Assembly (NCBI GenBank): GCA_051011595.1
Contig: JBPCTQ010000350.1
Coordinates: forward strand, 1-16,761
DNA: 16,761 nt
Source: JAOUEE01 sp051011595
GTDB taxonomy: Bacteria > Actinomycetota > Acidimicrobiia > Acidimicrobiales > SHLQ01
Direction of reading: 5' to 3'
Part shown: positions 7,320-14,673 of the stretch, in pieces
Layout: each line of letters opens with the position of its first letter
Numbering within the stretch: position 1 is the stretch's first letter
Translations under genes and position numbers: made by a program
The notes under the pieces: model-generated
Databases searched by the model: none
What the model was told of the DNA's origin: nothing
Seen by the model: the letters and a program-made list of their open reading frames with translations, nothing else

Positions 7320-8391
7320 GCTCAGCGGCTCTGGCCCGGCAACGATCCGATGTCTGGGGGTCGGCTCGGACAACCAGGGCGCGATCGATGGCCGCCGAGG
7401 CGGCGTCGGGGTCGCCGGTGGTGAAGCTCACCGACACACCGTCGTACAACGGGGCCCAGGCCAGGTCGGGAACAACGGTGAGCATGCCGGCGGCCAGGTT
7501 CTGGGGCATCTTCGACGGGTTGCAGCGTTGATTGAACGGGGTGTCTCGGTAGGGAATCCACGTGACGTCGTAGTCGCTCATGCCGCCGACGACGTCGCCC
7601 AGGGCCACTGGCCCGCGATAGGCGAAGTGGTCCAGCTCGTCGAGGCGCTGCACCGCCGCCTCGGCAACGTCGTCGTCGATGAAACCCCGCACCACGAACG
7701 AGAGGTCGGGCCGGCTGCGAACGACCGTGTCGAGCAGCTCGAGGTCGATGCGCGTGTCCGACACCCGGCCGGTGTAGCCCACCGTGGGTCTGGGGCCGGC
7801 CGACGATGCCGGCGGCAGCGGATCGTCGAGCGCCGAGTCGTCGATGAAACACGGAACCAAGTGCACCGGGCCGGGTCGCAGCCGCTGCTTCTCGGACCGA
7901 AGCAGCGGCGACACGGTCCACACCTCGTCGGCGTCGCGAGTCAGCTGCTCACCATCACCGTGCAACTCGATGTCGAGTACGTACTGCACGACGGTGTCGC
8001 CGACGAACACCGACGGCACCGTGTCCCAGCCCGGAGAGGTGACGAAGTGAACCGTCCGCTGATCTGGGGCCGGGCCCTGGTGCGCGAGCATTCGCCGTTT
8101 CACCGCGGCCGTGTCCAGTCGCCGAACCACCGCCTGCGTCCGCCCGCGCAACAGTGTGGGTTCGATGGTGGTGAGACCGTCGCGATCTCGCACCACCGAA
8201 TCGACCTGCCGGTAGTACCGGGTCGGCGGCAGGTAGCGGCGGAGGCTGAAGTGGTCGATGCGGCACGGACCGACGTAGATCACCTGATTGCCGTGGGCCA
8301 AGAGGTGACGGGCGAGCGGTTGGAGCACCGAGGGGTACTCCCACTCGAAGTCACTCCAGATCACACACGCCGTCGAGGTCTGACCGTCCAC
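7240..8391 (-). CDS. GT-B fold glycosyltransferase (family 1/4-like, TuaH-like)
   Basis: The 383-residue product looks like a two-domain GT-B enzyme. The N-terminal domain starts ACVIWSDFEWEYPS with a conserved-looking tail HGNQVIYVGP. The C-terminal domain begins at RPTVGYTGRV (201-210). It has WIPYRDTPFNQ and NPSKMPQNLAAGM (291-303) in the place of the donor-binding motif of family 4 enzymes. It probably adds a sugar to the neighbouring polysaccharide or a related glycolipid. The frame is open upstream to 8583, but that extension runs through the divergent PhyH gene and is arginine-rich and unlike the family. I place the start at GTG 8391 (GTG 8364 is possible, and would clip the first strand); no clear Shine-Dalgarno is seen. 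Its 3' end overlaps the convergent fusion gene by 80 bases. Confidence 0.78.
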   Translation of the reverse strand: MDGQTSTACVIWSDFEWEYPSVLQPLARHLLAHGNQVIYVGPCRIDHFSLRRYLPPTRYYRQVDSVVRDRDGLTTIEPTLLRGRTQAVVRRLDTAAVKRRMLAHQGPAPDQRTVHFVTSPGWDTVPSVFVGDTVVQYVLDIELHGDGEQLTRDADEVWTVSPLLRSEKQRLRPGPVHLVPCFIDDSALDDPLPPASSAGPRPTVGYTGRVSDTRIDLELLDTVVRSRPDLSFVVRGFIDDDVAEAAVQRLDELDHFAYRGPVALGDVVGGMSDYDVTWIPYRDTPFNQRCNPSKMPQNLAAGMLTVVPDLAWAPLYDGVSVSFTTGDPDAASAAIDRALVVRADPQTSDRCRARAAELTTTHVLTPLFQRLGLARTPHSSPPE

Positions 8392-8441
8392 CGACGTCAG
8401 TGTGACAGCTCTGCACCGCTCTCCACACGGACGGTGAACCG
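8392..8441. promoter_or_regulatory. Short divergent intergenic region
   Basis: Only 50 bases separate the divergent starts of the glycosyltransferase (minus) and the PhyH dioxygenase (plus), so both promoters must lie here or inside the opposing gene. GGTGA at 8433-8437 is a usable Shine-Dalgarno for the PhyH gene. A small inverted repeat, GTCA-GTG-TGAC (8396-8406), is the only symmetric element. No convincing -35/-10 pair is visible. Confidence 0.35.
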
Positions 8442-9215
8442 ATGAGTACCACGAGCCGGCGTCGAGACTTCCGTGACGAGGGATTCGTGGTGATCGACGA
8501 ACCCCTCGTCGACGACCGCCAGTTGGACCGCCTGCGACGCACCTTCGCGCACGTGTTCGCCACTCCCCCGGCCGCCCCACCATGGCTGACCAAGACCATT
8601 CGTGACCCCTCGCACCCCGACCAAGGTGTCCGCGAGGTGATGTTCCCGATGGCCGTGCGGTCGTCGCTGTACTGGGGCCGAGAACCGCTGCGGTCGATGA
8701 GAGCGGTGGCCGCCGACCTGCTCGGTGGTCCCGTCCGGCTGGTGTTCGAGCACGCCATCTATCGTCCCGCCCACTGTCCGGCGCGGACGTCGTGGCACCA
8801 GGACAGCGTGTACTTCGATCCCGATGTCGATGGCACCAATCCGGTCAGAGCCCATCTGTGGATGCCGCTGGTCGACGCCGGACCCACCTCAGGAGGTATG
8901 CGCTACGTCGTCGGCAGCCACAAACAAGCGCTCGTACACCACGATCGGGGCGAACACCTCGTGGTCGACGACGACTTTCCCGACGACATCGTGGCCGACC
9001 CGTCGGTGCCGGCTGGAGGGTGCACCATCCACGATCCCCAGCTGGTCCACGGCGCCAACGGCAACGATGGCGAATCCGACCGGGTGGCGTGGATCCTGCA
9101 CTTCGAGGTCGACCATCGGCCTCTCGCCGTTCGCCGAGCTGTCGAAGCCCGGACCATCACCGAGCGCCGAGGGCGGGTGCTCGCCTGGCGTGCTCGGAAT
9201 CGAACCGATCGGTGA
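8442..9215 (+). CDS. Phytanoyl-CoA dioxygenase (PhyH) family Fe(II)/2-oxoglutarate oxygenase
   Basis: The 257-residue product has the PhyH fold and an intact metal site. H119-x-D121 lies in SWHQDSVYFD, the distal histidine H203 in LVHGANGN, and R214 in SDRVAWILHFEV is placed to bind 2-oxoglutarate. AHLWMPLVDAGPTSGGMRYVVGS-type residues between them are typical of the core strands. Members hydroxylate small molecules, amino acids, lipids or sugar-linked substrates in the cytoplasm; the substrate cannot be deduced. ATG 8442 follows GGTGA by 4 bases. The stop overlaps the start of the DUF2264 gene (GTGA, 9212-9215), implying coupled translation and a shared pathway. A glycan or glycolipid substrate would fit the neighbours but is inference. 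Confidence 0.88.
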   Translation: MSTTSRRRDFRDEGFVVIDEPLVDDRQLDRLRRTFAHVFATPPAAPPWLTKTIRDPSHPDQGVREVMFPMAVRSSLYWGREPLRSMRAVAADLLGGPVRLVFEHAIYRPAHCPARTSWHQDSVYFDPDVDGTNPVRAHLWMPLVDAGPTSGGMRYVVGSHKQALVHHDRGEHLVVDDDFPDDIVADPSVPAGGCTIHDPQLVHGANGNDGESDRVAWILHFEVDHRPLAVRRAVEARTITERRGRVLAWRARNRTDR

Positions 9216-11056
9216 CCGTCGCTCCGCCGACGTGGATTGCGCCTGAGGCGGGCCGATCACCGATCACCGGCTGGGAGCGACACCAGTGGGAAGACACGGC
9301 CGACCGACTGCTCGAGCAGGCTCACCGCCACCTCCGCCCCATCGAACGGGGGCCGATGGCGGCGTTCGGGCGATGGCCGGCGTCGGCGGATCACCTTTCG
9401 GGGTTCGCCCGGAGCTTCGTTTTGGCCTCTTACCGGATGGCCCAGCCCCACAAGCAACCGACCGCCGACCTGGCCGACCGGTACGGATCTGGACTGGTCG
9501 ACCGGTTGCGAGGTGCCCACCGACGGGCCTGGCCCACCGCCACCACGGGCCAGTCCGCCGTGTACGAGGCCGCTCACCTGGCCACCGCGCTGTACGACAG
9601 CCGTACCCACGTGTGGGACCGCCTCGACGACACCGACCGCCAACGGCTGGTCTCCTGGCTTTCTGCCGCGCAACGAGGCGAGACCTACGACAACAACTGG
9701 GCGCTCGCTCCCCTGGTGGTCGCCGGATTCCTCCGGTCGGTGGGCGCCGAGTGGGACCGGCGGGTCGTGGACGACTCCCACGAGCGAGTCGAGCAGTGGT
9801 ATCAGGGCGACGGCTGCTACACCGACGGGCCCTCGCCCCGGTTCGACCACTACTGGGGCTGGGGCATCCAGCACTTCCTGGCCCAGTGGGAGCGGATGAG
9901 CCCGGAGCCGGACCCCGAGCTGCGCCGCCGCCTCGGGAGCTTCCTGGGCCACTACGGCGCCGCGTTCGATGATCGGGGCGCTCCGCTTCACGTCGGTCGG
10001 TCGCTCTCCTACCGAGCTGCCATGGTCGGTGTGTTCTGGGCCGGAGCCATGCTCGATGCCACACCGTTTGAACCGGGCCAGACCCGATGTCTGGCCTCGG
10101 CGGTGGTGAGTCACTTCGCCGATCGGGGAACCTTCGGAACACGTCGACCCACGCAGGGCTGGTACCGCTCGTTCGGGCCAATGGCCGACCACTACGCAAC
10201 GCCTTCGGCCCCGCTGCTGTGCGGACTGGGGTTCTCCGGACTGTTGTTGGCACCGACCCACCCGGTCTGGACCGACCGCGAGCAGCACTGGCGCTCATCA
10301 ACCGACGAACACGAACTCGGATCGACCGGTTTCCGCATCACCCACCGTGGTGGGGTGTCACATCTCCACGCTGAGCGCCCCACCGATTCCGACGCCGATC
10401 GACCAGCACACCCGCTCTACACCCGGCTCGGATACACCAGCGCCACCGGACCGGAATGGCCGCGTGCGGGGAACCGCGAAACCGACAACGAGCTGACCGT
10501 CCACGATGGTCGACGCCGGCATCGGCGAGGACCGGTCACCCATCCCGTGCCCGGTGGAGGCCAGTGGTCCTGGACCGGTTCGACCGGGCCGGGGCAGGTG
10601 ATCACCGCATCGGTTGTTGCCGACGACGGCGTCCAGATCAGAGCTCATCGGGTGCTGTCGCCGCCGGGGGACCGGGTCGCCGAGACGGGATTCGCCGTGG
10701 CCGGAAACCGGCGACCGGCCGTGGCCGCGGCGTCGAACTGGATCCTCTGCGTCAGTGACGAGGTGCAAGTGTTGACCGCCGCCTTGTTCGGCTTCGACAC
10801 CACCGCATGGGTCCGGCAGCGCGGGACGAACGCGTTCGGGCCTCACTCGGCGATGGGCCGCCTCCTGTCCACACAACATGGCGCCGACCGGGTGCTGGTG
10901 AGCCTCCACCTCGTCACTCGCAACCCCATCGACCCTGGACGCGTCCTGGCCGACATCACCGTCACGGCTGCCGGCGCCGACGGTGTTCTCGTCCAGCGCG
11001 GTGACCGCCGGTTCGAGCTCAGCCTCCCGACCCCCACCGGGTCGACTCAGTCGTAG
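9212..11056 (+). CDS. DUF2264 family protein (heparinase/glycoside-hydrolase-like two-domain)
   Basis: The 614-residue product resembles DUF2264 (PF10022). A helical N-terminal domain, probably an (alpha/alpha)6 toroid (about 15-370), carries YDNNWALAP (159-167), the glycine/aspartate-rich YQGDGCYTDG (197-206), RFDHYWGWG and GRSLSYR (262-268). A strand-rich C-terminal half (about 380-614) suggests a beta-sandwich. This layout is shared with polysaccharide lyases and some glycoside hydrolases, so action on a uronic-acid or other glycan is plausible but unproven. No signal peptide is apparent, so it is probably cytoplasmic. I chose GTG 9212 because it overlaps the PhyH stop as GTGA; the frame is open to 8792, but that part is an arginine-rich shadow of PhyH. 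The 3' end overlaps the convergent PhyH gene by 10 bases. Confidence 0.82.
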   Translation: MTVAPPTWIAPEAGRSPITGWERHQWEDTADRLLEQAHRHLRPIERGPMAAFGRWPASADHLSGFARSFVLASYRMAQPHKQPTADLADRYGSGLVDRLRGAHRRAWPTATTGQSAVYEAAHLATALYDSRTHVWDRLDDTDRQRLVSWLSAAQRGETYDNNWALAPLVVAGFLRSVGAEWDRRVVDDSHERVEQWYQGDGCYTDGPSPRFDHYWGWGIQHFLAQWERMSPEPDPELRRRLGSFLGHYGAAFDDRGAPLHVGRSLSYRAAMVGVFWAGAMLDATPFEPGQTRCLASAVVSHFADRGTFGTRRPTQGWYRSFGPMADHYATPSAPLLCGLGFSGLLLAPTHPVWTDREQHWRSSTDEHELGSTGFRITHRGGVSHLHAERPTDSDADRPAHPLYTRLGYTSATGPEWPRAGNRETDNELTVHDGRRRHRRGPVTHPVPGGGQWSWTGSTGPGQVITASVVADDGVQIRAHRVLSPPGDRVAETGFAVAGNRRPAVAAASNWILCVSDEVQVLTAALFGFDTTAWVRQRGTNAFGPHSAMGRLLSTQHGADRVLVSLHLVTRNPIDPGRVLADITVTAAGADGVLVQRGDRRFELSLPTPTGSTQS

Positions 11057-12138
11057 GCGAGCGCCCACCGCTCCGGCACGGCCAACTGGTCGATCCAGCC
11101 ACCGGCCGAAACCTTGCGTTCCCAAACGGGTGTGGCGTCCACCATGGGAGCGAACGCGGACCGGCCACTCTCGGACAGTGCGCCCACGGCATCCGGGTCT
11201 GGACACCCACCCATCAACGTGGAGCCGGCTAGTGCGTACTCGAGCACCAGCACGTCTCGCGCGGCGCCCGTCGGTCGGCGCAGGCCCCGATGCAACCCGT
11301 TCGAGTCGAACAAGATCACATCGCCGGCGTTGCCCGTGAGGGCAGTGACATCGACCTGACCCGACCGGCGACGGGCGTAGGACGGGCGCAATCGGTTGTC
11401 TCGGTAGCGATGAATGGAGTGGTGCTGTCGGTGGCTGCGACGCACGTACAACATGGGCTGATCGGCGGCTCCGACGTCAGTGAGCAGGATCATGGCCTTG
11501 AGCCGGCGCCCCTCGAGGTCGTGGTGCCATCGAAACTGATGACGATCACTGGGTTCGTGGGGTTCGTAGTGCATGGCCTGGGCCCGTTGGATGACCGGGT
11601 CGGCGCCCAGGTAACACCGCGCCACCTCCAGCAGGTCGGTTCCGGCGGCCAACTGCACCAACTCCGGCGACCAGGCGAAGGCGTCGTTGGAGATGACCGC
11701 GGCATCGTCGGCCCAGACCCCCTCACGGTCCTGATAGCGGTCAGAGATGTGGCCATCGGCGTACATTCGCCCGACGAAGGCATTCATGTCGGCGACCATG
11801 GTGGCCAGGGTGGGGGCCGGAACATGGTCCCGCAGGACATACACGCCGTCGACCTCGAGCCCGGCCTGAACCGGGGCCAACGACTCGGGCCATTCCGCTC
11901 GAGCAGCGACGGCATCTTGGTAGGCCAGCCGCAGACGATGCAGCTCGGCCTGACGGAGGTGCGGCACCGCTGCGGGATCCAAGTCGCCGGCCACGATCTC
12001 CGATGCCAGGTGGTCGAGGTCGCGATCTGAACCGCGGCCCACGATCGTGGCCACACCATCGACCCACTCGGCGGTGCGTTGATAGGCCGGATTGGCCTGG
12101 AGACGCCGCTTCAAACCGTCCACACTCGGTTGCCTCAT
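11047..12138 (-). CDS. Second PhyH-type Fe(II)/2-oxoglutarate dioxygenase with long N-terminal extension
   Basis: The 363-residue product has the PhyH core in its C-terminal two thirds. H205-x-D207 lies in FRWHHDLEG, the distal H283 in SNGLHRGLRR, and R294 follows in ARDVLVLEY. About 100 residues precede the core: a mostly helical, charged region that starts MRQPSVDGLKRRLQ. The protein is clearly different in length and sequence from the 257-residue PhyH protein at 8442, so it is not a recent duplicate. Fe(II)-dependent hydroxylation of a small molecule or lipid is the family role; the substrate is unknown. ATG 12138 has no Shine-Dalgarno but a TACTCT -10-like hexamer 9 bases upstream, so it may be nearly leaderless. 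It converges on the DUF2264 gene, sharing 10 bases. Confidence 0.85.
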   Translation of the reverse strand: MRQPSVDGLKRRLQANPAYQRTAEWVDGVATIVGRGSDRDLDHLASEIVAGDLDPAAVPHLRQAELHRLRLAYQDAVAARAEWPESLAPVQAGLEVDGVYVLRDHVPAPTLATMVADMNAFVGRMYADGHISDRYQDREGVWADDAAVISNDAFAWSPELVQLAAGTDLLEVARCYLGADPVIQRAQAMHYEPHEPSDRHQFRWHHDLEGRRLKAMILLTDVGAADQPMLYVRRSHRQHHSIHRYRDNRLRPSYARRRSGQVDVTALTGNAGDVILFDSNGLHRGLRRPTGAARDVLVLEYALAGSTLMGGCPDPDAVGALSESGRSAFAPMVDATPVWERKVSAGGWIDQLAVPERWALAYD

Positions 12139-12147
12139 CGAATGCGA

Positions 12148-12153
12148 AGAGTA
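12148..12153 (-). promoter_or_regulatory. Candidate -10 (TACTCT) for the second PhyH gene
   Basis: On the minus strand TACTCT matches TANNNT and ends 9 bases before ATG 12138. No Shine-Dalgarno intervenes, so the transcript would have almost no leader. It lies in the 66-base gap after the dehydrogenase stop. No clear -35 is present. Confidence 0.35.
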
Positions 12154-12204
12154 CCGCCCGCCGGTCCGTACCTTGGCGGCCGGCCCCGAAATGAGTCGTA
12201 TCGA

Positions 12205-13281
12205 CTACCGGACGCCGCGCAGCTGGGATCGACCGTCGATGAAGGGGAGGTCGAGCGGATGAACAGGCCCGGGCGGAGCTGCGCACACGGCAGGAATGGT
12301 GTTCACGATGCGGTTGGCGGCGGTGGCGTTGCCACCACCGGCCGTCACCCCATCACCGTCGTCGCCGTGAATGGTGACCGACAGGTGGGGACGACCGCTG
12401 ATGAGCACCTGGTGGACTCCTTGGGCATGAGATGGGCGCGGCCACTCGGGAACCACGTCGTCGTCGATGCGAGTCACGTGATCGACCACCAGCAACGGCT
12501 GGCCGTCGACCATCCCCTTGAGCTCCATCCGGAAGGCTCCTTGTGTGCCTTCTTCGAACCGACCCATTCCGTCGACGTCGATGGTGCGTTCCAGCGGGCG
12601 CCGATCGACCGCCTCCACGATGTCGTCGAGCTCGACCCCGAGGCCATCGGCCAGGACCCGCAGCATTGGGCCCCACACCGACGTCGGGATGGTGGGCAAC
12701 AACATGGGTGGTACCTCTGACAACGGTCGACCGAAGCCGATCAGGTCACGAACCGCGTCGGGCTGGTCGTAGGTCGCGTAGTTGAAGATCTCCTGGGCCC
12801 GAATCTCGGTGATGTCGGCCACCACTCCCGACAGAACGAGTGGCAAGAGATCGAGCGCCCATCCGGGGTCGATCCCCGACACGAACACCGACGACTGGCC
12901 TTCGGCGCAGGCGTCGTCGACTCGTCGGCGCAGGGCCGGTGGACACGACGGTGGGTGCAGCAGGCCGTAGAACGACGTGGAGGTCACGTTGGCCCCGGCC
13001 CGCAGGCACTGCTCGAGATCGGCCTCGGCCTCCACCGGTCGAAAGTCGCCGGATGCGGTGTAGACCACCGCGTCCACACCGGCGGACAGAACCGCCTCGG
13101 CGTCGTCGGTACAGGCGACGCCGAGCGGACCGATGCCGGCCAGCTCGCCGGCATCGCGTCCGACCTTGGCCGGGTTGGCCACCACCACCCCCACCAGGTC
13201 GAGATCGCGATGGGCGGCGACGGCCCGAATGGCCGGTTGTCCGACGTTTCCGGTTCCCCAAACGACAACACGTGTGCTCAT
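12205..13281 (-). CDS. NAD(P)-dependent dehydrogenase, dihydrodipicolinate reductase-like
   Basis: The 358-residue product starts with a Rossmann fold: RVVVWGTGNVGQPAIR with G9-x-G11-x-x-G14, then DLVGVVVANPAKVG. AVVYTASGDFRP and VTSTSFYGLLHP follow as in the dihydrodipicolinate reductase/2,4-diaminopentanoate dehydrogenase group. VFVSGIDPGWALDLLPL opens the substrate domain. Actinomycetes carry many such paralogues beside lipid, steroid and acyl-CoA genes, and their substrates are mostly unknown; a role in lysine synthesis is unlikely given the length and divergence. ATG 13281 has no Shine-Dalgarno but a TAGCTT hexamer 6 bases upstream, which fits a leaderless transcript. A perfect inverted repeat just beyond may control it. 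It follows the CoA-transferase gene by 44 bases. Confidence 0.82.
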   Translation of the reverse strand: MSTRVVVWGTGNVGQPAIRAVAAHRDLDLVGVVVANPAKVGRDAGELAGIGPLGVACTDDAEAVLSAGVDAVVYTASGDFRPVEAEADLEQCLRAGANVTSTSFYGLLHPPSCPPALRRRVDDACAEGQSSVFVSGIDPGWALDLLPLVLSGVVADITEIRAQEIFNYATYDQPDAVRDLIGFGRPLSEVPPMLLPTIPTSVWGPMLRVLADGLGVELDDIVEAVDRRPLERTIDVDGMGRFEEGTQGAFRMELKGMVDGQPLLVVDHVTRIDDDVVPEWPRPSHAQGVHQVLISGRPHLSVTIHGDDGDGVTAGGGNATAANRIVNTIPAVCAAPPGPVHPLDLPFIDGRSQLRGVR

Positions 13282-13287
13282 GGCAGA

Positions 13288-13293
13288 AAGCTA
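13288..13293 (-). promoter_or_regulatory. Candidate -10 (TAGCTT) for a leaderless dehydrogenase transcript
   Basis: On the minus strand TAGCTT fits TANNNT and is followed by six bases (TCTGCC) and ATG 13281. This is the spacing expected for a leaderless mRNA in actinobacteria. The -35 zone 17-18 bases upstream falls in the inverted repeat at 13310-13332. Confidence 0.5.
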
Positions 13294-13309
13294 CTCGCCG
13301 GCCCGCCGC

Positions 13310-13332
13310 TTGTTGAACGGGCGGTTCAACAA
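13310..13332. promoter_or_regulatory. Perfect 9-bp inverted repeat, candidate TetR-type operator
   Basis: TTGTTGAAC (13310-13318) and GTTCAACAA (13324-13332) are exact inverted copies around a GGGCG spacer. The element straddles the stop of the CoA-transferase (13326-13328) and covers the -35 zone of the candidate dehydrogenase promoter, as expected of a repressor site. The same sequence could form an RNA hairpin after the CoA-transferase, but no U-tract follows on the minus strand. No TetR-like gene lies in the window. Confidence 0.5.
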
Positions 13333-14618
13333 CCCAGATTCATGTCGGCGGCCTCCCGCCGGAGCCAGTCGCGGTGTTCGGGTGCGGCCACCCCGATCAG
13401 CGCGTCGGCCCGCTGGCGCAGCGTGCGGCCCTGGAGCTCGGCGACGCCGTGTTCGGTCACCACGTTGTCGACGGTGTTCTTCATGGTGGTCACCACCGCA
13501 CCGGGCGTGAGCCGGGGAACGATACGACTCACCGTGCCCTGCTTGGCGGTGGAATGCAGCACGACGAACCCGTCGCCGCCCTCTGAGTACTGGGCGCCCC
13601 GCGCGAAATCAGCCTGCCCGCCACTGCCCGACCAGTAGTTCGTACCGAGGCTCTCGGACGCACACTGCCCGAACAGGTCGACCTCGAGGGTGGCATTGAC
13701 CGACACGAAGTTGGGTTCCCGTCCGATCACCCGGGGATCGTTGACCTCGTCGACGGGCAGGAACTGCACGGCGTCGTTGGCGTCACAGAAGTCGTAGAGC
13801 CTCCGGGTTCCCAGGGCGAAGGTGGTGACCATTCGACGCCGATGAGTCTTCTTACGCGTGCCGGTAACGACACCGGCCTCCACCAGATCGGCGATGGGAT
13901 CGGACAACAGCTCGGTGTGCACCCCCAGCTCGCGGTGATCGGTCAACAACCCGGCCACCGCGGTGGGGATCGAGCCGATACCGAGCTGGATGGTGGCGCC
14001 ATCGGGAATCCGGTCGGCGATCATGGAAGCTATGGCCCGATCCTCGGCATCGACACCGGGCGGAGCCACCTCCACCAGGTCGAGGTCGGCCTCACACCAC
14101 GCCAGCACCTCGCTGTGGTGCAGGCGATTGGCGCCGTAGGTCGACGGCATCCGGGGGTTGACCTCCAGCACGAACGGCACCCGACCGATCATCGCCGCCG
14201 CGTAGTCGGCGCTCACCCCGAGCGAGAAGTAGCCGTGCCGGTCGGGCGGGCTGGCCGCAGCCAGGACTGCATACGGCTTCTTCGCCAACAAGAACTGGGG
14301 AACTTCACTGAAGTTGGCCGGCGCGAAGTGGCAGCCCCCGTCGTGGAACGCCTTTCGGGTGATGTGCGACAAGAACCACGACACGTGCTCCAGATGGCCC
14401 CGATGAACTCCATGCAGGTAAGGCCGGTCGCGCAAGGCGTGCATCTGGTGCAGACGAACATCGGTGAGCCGGTCGGCTCGGGCCTCGATGGCGTCGAGCA
14501 GGCGGACCGGCTCCCCATTGGCGATGGGAATGACCACGTCCGCACCACTGGGCAGCTCCTCGGCCAACCGGTCGGCCAGCTCGTCGTGGCTGTTCGCCGG
14601 GGGCAACGGTTGTCTCAT
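13326..14618 (-). CDS. Acetyl-CoA hydrolase/4-hydroxybutyrate-type CoA-transferase
   Basis: The 430-residue product matches the acetyl-CoA hydrolase/transferase family in both halves. QLGIGSIPTAV (211-221) precedes VHTELLSDPIADL, where E236 occupies the place of the catalytic glutamate that forms the CoA thioester in 4-hydroxybutyrate CoA-transferase. GSGGQADFARGA (331-342) is the conserved glycine-rich CoA-binding loop. The length is normal for the family (about 430). The enzyme moves CoA between acyl-CoA and a free acid such as acetate, propionate, succinate or 4-hydroxybutyrate. ATG 14618 lacks a Shine-Dalgarno; a TAGAGT hexamer lies 9 bases upstream. It sits 55 bases after cysQ. The acceptor acid is not predictable. 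Confidence 0.92.
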   Translation of the reverse strand: MRQPLPPANSHDELADRLAEELPSGADVVIPIANGEPVRLLDAIEARADRLTDVRLHQMHALRDRPYLHGVHRGHLEHVSWFLSHITRKAFHDGGCHFAPANFSEVPQFLLAKKPYAVLAAASPPDRHGYFSLGVSADYAAAMIGRVPFVLEVNPRMPSTYGANRLHHSEVLAWCEADLDLVEVAPPGVDAEDRAIASMIADRIPDGATIQLGIGSIPTAVAGLLTDHRELGVHTELLSDPIADLVEAGVVTGTRKKTHRRRMVTTFALGTRRLYDFCDANDAVQFLPVDEVNDPRVIGREPNFVSVNATLEVDLFGQCASESLGTNYWSGSGGQADFARGAQYSEGGDGFVVLHSTAKQGTVSRIVPRLTPGAVVTTMKNTVDNVVTEHGVAELQGRTLRQRADALIGVAAPEHRDWLRREAADMNLGC

Positions 14619-14627
14619 GAGGCGGCA

Positions 14628-14633
14628 ACTCTA
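14628..14633 (-). promoter_or_regulatory. Candidate -10 (TAGAGT) for the CoA-transferase
   Basis: On the minus strand TAGAGT matches TANNNT and ends 9 bases before ATG 14618. No Shine-Dalgarno is visible between them, so the transcript would have a leader of only a few bases. It lies in the 55-base gap after cysQ. No clear -35 is present. Confidence 0.35.
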
Positions 14634-14673
14634 GGCGAGCACACACCGACGCCGGCCCGTTGTAGGGGCGCCA

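Noticed and set aside
8396..8406. GTCA-GTG-TGAC inverted repeat in the divergent gap
   Set aside because: Four-base arms are too short to call an operator; mentioned only as the sole symmetric element there.
7258..8445. 395-codon open frame on the plus strand
   Set aside because: It is antisense to the GT-B glycosyltransferase, whose product has proper fold motifs. The plus-strand product shows none.
8392..8583. N-terminal extension of the GT-B glycosyltransferase to ATG 8583
   Set aside because: It would run 142 bases into the divergent PhyH gene, and its peptide is arginine-rich and unlike any glycosyltransferase N-terminus.
8792..9211. Upstream extension of the DUF2264 gene
   Set aside because: This part overlaps PhyH in another frame and has shadow composition. 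The GTG at 9212 overlapping the PhyH stop is a much better start.
12194..12206. AGTCG-TAT-CGACT inverted repeat after the dehydrogenase gene
   Set aside because: Arms of only five bases are common by chance in GC-rich DNA, and no matching element or promoter feature supports it.
13315..13328. LexA (SOS) box reading of the GAAC...GTTC repeat
   Set aside because: Actinobacterial LexA boxes use GAAC-N4-GTTC. Here the spacer is five bases and the neighbouring genes are not DNA-repair genes.
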